Source of the DNA: Bacteroidaceae bacterium
GTDB lineage: Bacteria > Bacteroidota > Bacteroidia > Bacteroidales > Bacteroidaceae
DNA length: 64,000 nucleotides
NCBI GenBank assembly: GCA_017560945.1
Contig: JAFZDY010000007.1
Span: forward strand, 85,405 to 149,404
Reading direction: 5' to 3'
The position numbers and the translations under genes are program-made. Positions 46,025 through 53,109 of the stretch are shown one piece after another (the first letter of the stretch is position 1; each line of letters begins with the position of its first letter). Under the pieces are notes generated by a model. It was given only the letters and a program-made list of their open reading frames with translations, was not told the DNA's origin and did no database searches.

Positions 46025-48019
46025 TCACGAATTCATGCTCATGAGGAATTCTTCGTTGTCGCGTGTTTGCTCGAGGCGTCCCTTTACGAAATCCATGGCT
46101 TCGATGGGGTTCATATCTGCAAGGTACTTGCGGAGAATCCACATGCGATCGAGGGTGGTCTTGTCGTGCAAGAGGTCGTCGCGACGAGTACTTGATGCTA
46201 CGATGTTTACGGCAGGGAAGATACGCTTGTTCGATAGGTTTCGGTCGAGTTGAAGTTCCATATTACCTGTACCCTTGAACTCTTCGAAGATGACTTCGTC
46301 CATCTTTGAACCAGTGTCGATGAGGGCGGTGGCAATGATGGTGAGCGAACCTCCACCTTCGATGTTGCGTGCCGCACCGAAGAATCGTTTGGGCTTGTGC
46401 AGGGCATTGGCGTCCACACCACCAGAGAGGACCTTTCCTGAGGCGGGTGATACAGTGTTATAGGCACGTGCAAGGCGGGTGATAGAGTCAAGGAAGATGA
46501 CTACGTCGTGTCCGCACTCTACCATGCGCTTGGCTTTCTCCAATACGATGCCTGCAATCTTTACGTGGCGCTCGGCTGGCTCGTCGAAAGTGGATGCGAT
46601 GACTTCGGCATTAACACTACGAGCCATGTCTGTCACCTCCTCAGGACGTTCGTCAATGAGGAGCATAATCATGTAAGCCTCGGGGTGATTGGCGGCAATG
46701 GCGTTGGCTATGTCCTTCATCAAGATGGTTTTACCTGTTTTAGGTTGAGCCACGATGAGTGCACGTTGTCCCTTACCAATGGGGGCAAACATATCTACTA
46801 CTCGTGCCGAGAGGTTGTCGCCTCGTCCTGTGCAAAGTTTGAACTTCTCATCGGGGAAGAGGGGAGTAAGGTGTTCGAAAGGTACACGGTCGCGTACGAC
46901 AGATGGGTTCTTTCCATTGATCTTTGTAACCTTCACCAAGGGGAAGTATTTTTCGCCTTCTTTGGGAGGACGGATGGAGCCTTCCACAACGTCGCCTGTT
47001 TTCAAACCATAGAGTTTGATTTGTGCCTGAGATACGTAAATGTCATCGGGTGAAGAGAGGTAGTTGTAATCGGCTGAACGTAGGAAACCATATCCATCGC
47101 TCATGATTTCCAATACTCCTGTGCCATCGAGGATGCCTTCGAAGTCATAAACCTTCTCGGGTTGTGGCACGGGTTGAGGTATTTGTTCGTCGAAATAGTC
47201 GGAGTATATGTCTTCCTTTTGTTGAAGAATTTTGCTTGATTGTGACTCTACCTTGGTGGCCTCGAATTTTCCAAAGAGTTCCTCAGGGATTTCAAGATTA
47301 CCTTCTGATGGAAGTTCTTCAATGGGGATGAAATCTTCCGTGGCATATGGGTTTTGAAATAATATTTCGGGTAGATCGCTATTGACGTTGCTTTGAGCCT
47401 TTGGAGTTGCCTCTTTTTCTGTAGTGGGCTCTTCTGTGTCTTGTGCTTCGGCAACCTCAGTGATGCTCTCTTCTTGGGTTGCAACCTCTGCAATCTCTTC
47501 TACAACAGGTTCTTCAGTGAAGGGGAGGGTGGCCTCTACTTCTTTTGCAGAGGGAGTGCTCTCCTCAACTTTTTCTTTCTTCTCTACGATAGTCTCTTCA
47601 GTAGTGGCTGTTTCCTTTGACTTGCTCTTGCTTCCTGGCTTGCGGCCTCGTTTCTTGGGGGCTGGTGCCTCTGCAGGAGCCTCGGCAGGAGTCTCCACGG
47701 GAGTGATCTCTTGCTGAACAGGTTTGGGCTCTTCCTCTACTTTGGGAGTTATGACGGTCTTTTGTGGTTCGTCAATCTTTTTTGCTTTATCTTGTGTGGC
47801 TGTGTATACTTTGCCAGCAGCTTGCTTTACGGTTACTCTTGAACGTTTTTTAGGAGTCTCCGTTGCCTTTTTTGCCGCTTCGTTGATGGCCTGTTCATCC
47901 AAAATTTTGTAAACCAAAGCGTCTTTGTTCAACGAATTTATCTTTTTGATACCCAATTCGTTGGCTATTTCTTTCAGTTCGCTCAGTTCTTTTTCTCTGA
48001 GTTGGATAATGTTATACAT
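46025..48019 (-). CDS. rho: Transcription termination factor Rho with a long disordered insertion
   Basis: 664 residues from the start at 48019 ([16 protein letters not shown]); a longer frame exists but its extra codons are not Rho-like. The N-terminal Rho_N helix domain is at 1-45. Residues about 50-285 are low-complexity and rich in Glu, Pro, Thr, Lys and Ala. Then come the RNA-binding cold-shock-like domain ([14 protein letters not shown]) and the ATPase with QPKTGKT (Walker A, about 428), [11 protein letters not shown] and the Q/R-loop [21 protein letters not shown]. The insertion is typical of Bacteroides Rho, where it has been reported to drive phase separation. Confidence 0.96.
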   Translation of the reverse strand: MYNIIQLREKELSELKEIANELGIKKINSLNKDALVYKILDEQAINEAAKKATETPKKRSRVTVKQAAGKVYTATQDKAKKIDEPQKTVITPKVEEEPKPVQQEITPVETPAEAPAEAPAPKKRGRKPGSKSKSKETATTEETIVEKKEKVEESTPSAKEVEATLPFTEEPVVEEIAEVATQEESITEVAEAQDTEEPTTEKEATPKAQSNVNSDLPEILFQNPYATEDFIPIEELPSEGNLEIPEELFGKFEATKVESQSSKILQQKEDIYSDYFDEQIPQPVPQPEKVYDFEGILDGTGVLEIMSDGYGFLRSADYNYLSSPDDIYVSQAQIKLYGLKTGDVVEGSIRPPKEGEKYFPLVKVTKINGKNPSVVRDRVPFEHLTPLFPDEKFKLCTGRGDNLSARVVDMFAPIGKGQRALIVAQPKTGKTILMKDIANAIAANHPEAYMIMLLIDERPEEVTDMARSVNAEVIASTFDEPAERHVKIAGIVLEKAKRMVECGHDVVIFLDSITRLARAYNTVSPASGKVLSGGVDANALHKPKRFFGAARNIEGGGSLTIIATALIDTGSKMDEVIFEEFKGTGNMELQLDRNLSNKRIFPAVNIVASSTRRDDLLHDKTTLDRMWILRKYLADMNPIEAMDFVKGRLEQTRDNEEFLMSMNS

Positions 48020-48281
48020 ATAATGTCTTTTTTTGAAATGTTCGATACGATAGACTTGCCTCCTTTGGTTATGATGTCCGTTGAAATGCACATTGCGCAC
48101 GTACAGTTGTCAATGGAAAATGGTGGGTGATGGGCATCCTGTATAAGGGTAGAGGAGTCACATCTCTCTCACGTGAGTTTGCCGTTAAAGGAATGGCGAG
48201 GCTGAATGTGTAATTGATTGTTTTTAATTGAGTGTATGTTCGTAGGTTGATGAATCACTACTCCCATATGATTTGATGGTG

Positions 48282-48289
48282 CAAAAATA
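48282..48289 (-). promoter_or_regulatory. Putative -7 box of the rho promoter
   Basis: Minus-strand TATTTTTG fits TAnnTTTG; no clear -33 TTTG is found at the right distance. It is the best match between rho and ridA on this strand and would give a leader of about 255 bases. Confidence 0.45.
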
Positions 48290-48403
48290 GTGATAATTTC
48301 CCACATATCCCTACATTCTTTCGTTTTTTATTTGTTTTTTTTGCCAGGAGGAGGTGGTTCTTACTCCTTGTGATGTTAAATGAACGTAAAACTCGTGTAA
48401 ATG

Positions 48404-48436
48404 TTCGTGCTATAACGACAAAAAGCCGTAATTTAG
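48404..48436 (+). promoter_or_regulatory. Putative promoter of ridA
   Basis: TTCG (48404-48407), 21 bases, TAATTTAG (48429-48436), 35 bases before the start codon. Each box has one mismatch. Confidence 0.45.
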
Positions 48437-48470
48437 CACCACATTTTTAAAATATAGAATAATCGTTAAT

Positions 48471-48848
48471 ATGAAAAAAGTAATTTCAACTCCCAATGCA
48501 CCGGCCGCTATCGGTCCTTATAGCCAAGCAATCGAGGTAGGAAACATGGTGTTCCTCTCAGGTCAGATACCCGTAAATCCTGCTACAGGCGAGGTTGTAG
48601 AGGGTGGCATCAAGGAGCAGACTATCCGTGTGTTTGAGAACATCAAGGCTGTGCTTGCCGAGGCAGGTCTCACATTGGACAATGTAGTGAAGACTACTGT
48701 ATTCTTGGCTGACATCTCTATGTTCGTAGAGATGAACGAAGTGTACGCAAGTTACTTCAGTGGCGCATTTCCCGCTCGTTCGGCTTTTGCCGTGAAGCAA
48801 CTTCCTAAGGGCGCTTTGGTGGAGATTGAGAGCATCGCTGTACGTTAA
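48471..48848 (+). CDS. ridA: RidA family reactive intermediate deaminase
   Basis: 125 residues. RidA hydrolyses reactive enamine/imine intermediates released by PLP enzymes. The family signature is complete: [16 protein letters not shown] near the N-terminus, [12 protein letters not shown], and the conserved Arg in [21 protein letters not shown] near the C-terminus. Monocistronic: own promoter and a hairpin behind. Confidence 0.94.
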   Translation: MKKVISTPNAPAAIGPYSQAIEVGNMVFLSGQIPVNPATGEVVEGGIKEQTIRVFENIKAVLAEAGLTLDNVVKTTVFLADISMFVEMNEVYASYFSGAFPARSAFAVKQLPKGALVEIESIAVR

Positions 48849-48870
48849 TGTGCTCAGTACTCTAAAATTT

Positions 48871-48914
48871 CACGGGTTATGTAGAAAATTTCTCTCTGCA
48901 TAATCCGTGTTTTG
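48871..48914 (+). terminator. Terminator of ridA
   Basis: CACGGGTTATG (48871-48881) pairs with CATAATCCGTG (48899-48909) through one wobble pair, followed by TTTTG. The arms resemble the dispersed ACGGATT inverted repeats. Confidence 0.65.
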
Positions 48915-48994
48915 TTACTATATTGACGAGAGATATTTTTTCCTCGTTGGAGAAAAAGTTTTTCCCTACGGGGGAGAAAAAAGGTAAGTGTAAA

Positions 48995-49471
48995 ATGGGA
49001 AAAAAGAGGATAAAAAACCCCTGGTTGGGAGCCGAAGGTTACTACTGCTTTGGATGTGCACCTAACAACGAATATGGGGTAAAGATGGAGTTTTACGAGG
49101 ATGGCGACAAGGTGGTTTGTCGGTGGAAACCTCGTGCAGAGTATCAAGGATGGATAAATACCCTGCATGGAGGAATACAGGCCGTACTCTTGGACGAAAT
49201 ATGTGCATGGGCGGTGATGCGTCAGACGCAACGCACAGGAGTGACCTCGAAGATGGAGACACAATACAAACGCCCCATCTCTACCAACGATGAGTACATT
49301 GACCTTGAGGCTCGGGTAGTGGAGCAACGTCGCAACCTTGTGACCGTGGAGGCCGCTATATATAATAAGGTGGGCGAGTTGTGCACCAGTGCGCAATGCC
49401 TCTACTTCACCTTCTCGCCCGAAAAGGCACGTGAGGAGATGGGATTCGAGGCTTGTGAATTGGAGGAATAG
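48995..49471 (+). CDS. PaaI-like hotdog-fold thioesterase
   Basis: 158 residues from ATG 48995; earlier in-frame codons are not conserved-looking. Hotdog domain with CFGCAPNN, an HGGIQAVLLDEICAWAV catalytic helix (His58, Asp about 66) and YKRPISTNDEYIDLEARVV. Such enzymes cleave acyl-CoA thioesters; the acyl group is unknown. It sits between ridA and the his operon promoter, with no close operon partner. Confidence 0.85.
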   Translation: MGKKRIKNPWLGAEGYYCFGCAPNNEYGVKMEFYEDGDKVVCRWKPRAEYQGWINTLHGGIQAVLLDEICAWAVMRQTQRTGVTSKMETQYKRPISTNDEYIDLEARVVEQRRNLVTVEAAIYNKVGELCTSAQCLYFTFSPEKAREEMGFEACELEE

Positions 49472-49512
49472 AAGAAAATAGTGTGATTTTTGAAAGAAAA
49501 ATCATTAAAATG

Positions 49513-49544
49513 TTTGCATTTGTCAATTGAAAGGTTTATTTTTG
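49513..49544 (+). promoter_or_regulatory. Promoter of the his operon
   Basis: TTTG (49513-49516), 20 bases, TATTTTTG (49537-49544), 23 bases before the leader peptide start. Confidence 0.75.
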
Positions 49545-49567
49545 CAGCAATTTAAAAGGTATAGAGT

Positions 49568-49615
49568 ATGAATTTGACCATCGAACATCGCCATCATCAT
49601 CTTCCCATCGAGTAA
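49568..49615 (+). CDS. hisL: Histidine operon leader peptide (15 codons)
   Basis: ATG at 49568 opens a 15-residue peptide, MNLTIEHRHHHLPIE, ended by TAA. Four of fifteen codons are His, three in a row. It lies between the his promoter and a rho-independent terminator ahead of hisG. This is the arrangement of his attenuators: when charged tRNA-His is short, the ribosome stalls at the His codons and the terminator does not form. Confidence 0.88.
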   Translation: MNLTIEHRHHHLPIE

Positions 49616-49670
49616 TTTCGGTAGGCCGAATGGTGTTTGTGTCGTGTGTGTCAGAAAAACTATAAATAGG

Positions 49671-49699
49671 AGCCTTGCCGGATGGAGGGCTTCTTTTTT
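49671..49699 (+). terminator. Attenuator terminator of the his operon
   Basis: AGCCTT (49671-49676) pairs with AGGGCT (49686-49691), including one G-U pair, and a T-rich run (TTCTTTTTTG) follows. Upstream sequence with GGCCGAATGG (49624 on) could form the competing antiterminator. It lies 40 bases before hisG. Confidence 0.75.
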
Positions 49700-49740
49700 G
49701 TTATAATAAAGAATAAGTAAAGAAAAAAGATAAAGTAATT

Positions 49741-50592
49741 ATGCTAAGAATTGCTGTACAATCCAAAGGACGTCTCTACGAGGAGACAATGGAACTTTTG
49801 CGTGAATCGGACATCAAGTTGAGTTCGTCCAAACGTACCTTGTTGGTGCAATCCACCAATTTTCCCATCGAAGTGCTCTTCTTGCGCGATGATGACATCC
49901 CTCAGTCGGTTGCCAGTGGTGTGGCTGACCTCGGTATTGTGGGTGAGAATGAATATCTCGAACGTAAGGAGGATGCAAGTGTTGTGCGCCGTTTGGGATT
50001 CAGTAAGTGTCGCTTGTCATTGGCTATCCCTGCCGCTATTGATTATACTGGTTTGCAATGGTTTAATGGGAAGAAAATAGCTACTTCATACCCCGAGATA
50101 TTGAAGGACTTCATGAGTAAGAATGGTATCAATGCAGACATTCACGTCATTACTGGCTCGGTAGAGATTGCCCCAGGTATAGGGTTGGCCGATGCCATTT
50201 TCGACATCGTAAGTTCGGGCTCTACACTGGTGAGCAATAACTTACGCGAGGTGGAAGTGGTGATGAAGTCCGAAGCACTGCTCATAGGTAATAATGACCT
50301 CTCCCCTGAGAAGCGCGAGGTGCTCGACGAGCTGCTTTTCCGCATCGAAGCCGTGAAGATGGCCGAGGATAAGAAGTATGTGTTGATGAATGCACCTACC
50401 GATAAGTTACAGGAAATCATAGAGGTACTACCTGGTATGAAGAGCCCCACAGTAATGCCTTTGGCACAAGAGGGATGGAGTTCGGTGCATACGGTGCTTG
50501 ACCAGAAGTGCTTTTGGGAGATTATCGGTAAGTTGAAGGCTTTGGGAGCCGAGGGAATCTTGGTGCTTCCCATTGAGAAAATGATATTATAA
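49741..50592 (+). CDS. hisG: ATP phosphoribosyltransferase HisG (long form)
   Basis: 283 residues. Joins ATP and PRPP in the first step of histidine synthesis. The length and C-terminal regulatory ACT-like domain (about 210-283) mark the long, self-sufficient HisG_L, which needs no HisZ and is feedback-inhibited by histidine. Catalytic part: RIAVQSKGRL, SGVADLGIVGENE, and DIVSSGSTLVSNNLREVE near the PRPP site. First structural gene after the attenuator. Confidence 0.96.
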   Translation: MLRIAVQSKGRLYEETMELLRESDIKLSSSKRTLLVQSTNFPIEVLFLRDDDIPQSVASGVADLGIVGENEYLERKEDASVVRRLGFSKCRLSLAIPAAIDYTGLQWFNGKKIATSYPEILKDFMSKNGINADIHVITGSVEIAPGIGLADAIFDIVSSGSTLVSNNLREVEVVMKSEALLIGNNDLSPEKREVLDELLFRIEAVKMAEDKKYVLMNAPTDKLQEIIEVLPGMKSPTVMPLAQEGWSSVHTVLDQKCFWEIIGKLKALGAEGILVLPIEKMIL

Positions 50593-50604
50593 ACACTCGT
50601 TCGT

Positions 50605-51891
50605 ATGAAAGTTTACAGATATCCTGCCAAGGAAACATGGGGTGAGTTGCTTCGTCGTCCGACATTGGATGTGGAGGCCTTGCGCGACACCGTTGGTGCG
50701 GTGTTGGCTCGTGTGCGTGCTGAGGGAGACTCTGCCGTATTGGAGTATGAGGAGATTTTTGACAAAGTGAAACTCACTTCGTTGGCCGTGACCCCTGAGG
50801 AGATGGAGGAGGCTTCTCTTCGCATTGATGCAGAGCTGAAGGCCGCCATCGAGTTGGCTCATGCTAACATTGAGAAGTTTCACACTACCCAGCGTTTTGA
50901 AGGTAAGCGAGTGGAGACTCTGCCAGGCGTGACTTGTTGGCAGAAAGCTGTAGCCATTGAGAAGGTTGGACTTTATATCCCTGGTGGTACGGCTCCTCTT
51001 TTCTCTACAGTACTGATGTTAGCTACCCCTGCACGCATTGCTGGATGTGGCGAGATAGTACTATGTACACCCCCTGCTCGCGATGGAAGTGTGCACCCAG
51101 CCATTCTGTATGCTGCTAAGGTGGCAGGTGTTAGTCGTATATTCAAGATAGGTGGTGTGCAGGCCATAGGATCTATGGCTTATGGTACACAAAGCGTGCC
51201 TAAGGTGTACAAGATATTTGGCCCTGGTAACCAATATGTGACGGCGGCCAAGCAACAGGTGTCGTTGCGCGATGTAGCGATAGATATGCCTGCTGGTCCT
51301 TCGGAAGTGGAAGTGTTGGCAGACGCTACGGCTAACCCTGCCTTTGTGGCGGCTGACCTGCTCTCGCAGGCAGAGCATGGGGTGGATAGTCAGGCCATCT
51401 TGATTACTACCGATGAGGCATTGATTGAGAAGGTTGAGCAAGAGGTAGAGGTACAGTTGGCAGCCCTTCCTCGTAAGGAGATTGCCGCTCGCTCGTTGGA
51501 GAATAGTAAACTCTTCCTTGTACACGATATGGACGAGGCGATGGAAATGACCAACGAGTATGCCCCTGAACACTTGATAATCGAGACGGAGAACTACATG
51601 GCACAAGCGGCTCAGGTGGTGAATGCAGGGTCGGTATTCCTCGGGTCGCTTTCCCCTGAGAGTGCGGGTGACTATGCCTCAGGTACCAATCACACCTTGC
51701 CCACCAATGGGTATGCAAAGGCGTATAGCGGAGTGAGCCTTGATAGTTTTATCCGCAAGATAACTTTTCAAGAGATTACTCCCCAAGGTATGGTGGCTAT
51801 AGGCCCTGCTATCGAGACCATGGCTGCCAATGAACAGTTGGATGCTCACAAAAATGCCGTGACCGTAAGATTGAAATCTATAAATGGATAA
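50605..51891 (+). CDS. hisD: Histidinol dehydrogenase HisD
   Basis: 428 residues; zinc-dependent enzyme oxidising L-histidinol to histidine with NAD. Signatures: GLYIPGGTAPLFSTVLM, FGPGNQYVTAAKQ, the DMPAGPSEVEVLAD segment, QAEHGVDSQAIL (zinc and base His), EYAPEHLII, and GDYASGTNHTLPTNGYAK. Starts 12 bases after hisG. Confidence 0.97.
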   Translation: MKVYRYPAKETWGELLRRPTLDVEALRDTVGAVLARVRAEGDSAVLEYEEIFDKVKLTSLAVTPEEMEEASLRIDAELKAAIELAHANIEKFHTTQRFEGKRVETLPGVTCWQKAVAIEKVGLYIPGGTAPLFSTVLMLATPARIAGCGEIVLCTPPARDGSVHPAILYAAKVAGVSRIFKIGGVQAIGSMAYGTQSVPKVYKIFGPGNQYVTAAKQQVSLRDVAIDMPAGPSEVEVLADATANPAFVAADLLSQAEHGVDSQAILITTDEALIEKVEQEVEVQLAALPRKEIAARSLENSKLFLVHDMDEAMEMTNEYAPEHLIIETENYMAQAAQVVNAGSVFLGSLSPESAGDYASGTNHTLPTNGYAKAYSGVSLDSFIRKITFQEITPQGMVAIGPAIETMAANEQLDAHKNAVTVRLKSING

Positions 51892-51959
51892 GTTGGGGAG
51901 TGAGAAGTGAATTACTTCTCGTGTGTCCCTGCTCTCCTTAAAAATATATACAATACCTT

Positions 51960-53012
51960 ATGAAAACATTGCAAGAATTGGTTCGCCCCAACATCTGGAG
52001 TCTAAAGCCCTATTCGTCCGCTCGTGATGAGTATAAGGGTGTGAATGCGAAGGTGTTTGTGGATGCGAACGAGAGTCCCTATAATTCCCCATACAATCGC
52101 TATCCCGATCCTTTGCAGGGTGAAGTAAAGCGTCTACTTGCACCCATCAAGGGGGTGGAAGAGGAGAATATCTTCCTGGGTAATGGTAGCGACGAGGCCA
52201 TTGACCTTGTCTTTCGCATCTTTTGCGAACCTGGGGTGGATAATGTGGTAAGCATTGCTCCCACCTATGGAATGTACGAGGTGTGTGCAGATGTAAATAA
52301 CGTAACCTATCGTCCCGTGCCACTACAGGTGGATGAGGTGGGCGACTTCCACTTCAGTGCCGATACTCTGCTTGCCGCAGTAGACGAGCACACGAAAGCC
52401 GTTTTCCTTTGTTCGCCCAACAATCCGACGGGTGAGTGTCTCGAGCGTGCGGAGTTGACGAAAGTGCTGGATACCTTTGATGGTATGGTGGTGATTGACG
52501 AGGCATATGCAGACTTCATGGAGTGTCCTTCATTTACGGAAATGTTGACCAAATATCCAAGATTGATTGTCCTACAGACATTCTCAAAAGCGTGGGCAAG
52601 TGCAGGCATCCGCTTGGGTATGGCCTTTGCCAACCCCGAGGTGATAGGCTTGTTCAACAAGGTGAAGTATCCCTACAATGTGAATGTCCTTACCCAACGT
52701 CAGGCACTAGAGGTGCTTGCCGACTACCCTCAGATTACCGAATGGATAAAATTGTTGAAGGACGAGCGTACGCGATTGACGAAGGCTTTAAGGGCTTACC
52801 CCGACACAGAGCATCTCTTTCCAACCTCTGCTAACTTCATCCTCGTGAGGGTGAGGGATGCTCAGGCTCTGTATGACTATCTGCTTACCCAGGGTATCAT
52901 CGTGCGCAATCGTCACAGAGTACAACTCTGCCACAACTGCTTGCGCATTACCGTGGGATCGCCCGAGGAGAATGACCTGTTATTGCAGGCTATGCACGAT
53001 TTCCTGAAATAG
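51960..53012 (+). CDS. hisC: Histidinol-phosphate aminotransferase HisC
   Basis: 350 residues, PLP-dependent fold-type I. It transfers an amino group to imidazole acetol-phosphate. [33 protein letters not shown] and the PLP lysine in [14 protein letters not shown] (about 210) are all present. 68 bases after hisD. The hisB gene that usually follows in Bacteroides is not here. Confidence 0.95.
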   Translation: MKTLQELVRPNIWSLKPYSSARDEYKGVNAKVFVDANESPYNSPYNRYPDPLQGEVKRLLAPIKGVEEENIFLGNGSDEAIDLVFRIFCEPGVDNVVSIAPTYGMYEVCADVNNVTYRPVPLQVDEVGDFHFSADTLLAAVDEHTKAVFLCSPNNPTGECLERAELTKVLDTFDGMVVIDEAYADFMECPSFTEMLTKYPRLIVLQTFSKAWASAGIRLGMAFANPEVIGLFNKVKYPYNVNVLTQRQALEVLADYPQITEWIKLLKDERTRLTKALRAYPDTEHLFPTSANFILVRVRDAQALYDYLLTQGIIVRNRHRVQLCHNCLRITVGSPEENDLLLQAMHDFLK

Positions 53013-53109
53013 TTTTTATGTATAAAATATTTCTTTTATATCTCTCCTTTTCGGTCAATGGTAAATATGAGTTTAAACATTAATTCCGAATCACCAACCA
53101 AGGTATAAG

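Larger units (their letters stand above)
48020..48470. other. Divergent region between rho and ridA with a long rho leader
   Basis: No gene is supported. A rho promoter candidate lies at 48282-48289, giving a leader of about 255 bases, and a ridA promoter at 48404-48436. The leader includes CTCTCTCACGTGAG-like palindromic sequence near 48162-48177. Confidence 0.5.

Noticed and set aside
48020-48100. Longer N-terminus for Rho (27 extra residues)
   Set aside because: The extra residues are basic and unlike Rho; the start at 48019 begins the canonical N-terminal helix.
48854-49396. 180-codon frame opposite the thioesterase gene
   Set aside because: Antisense shadow of a recognisable hotdog protein and of the ridA terminator.
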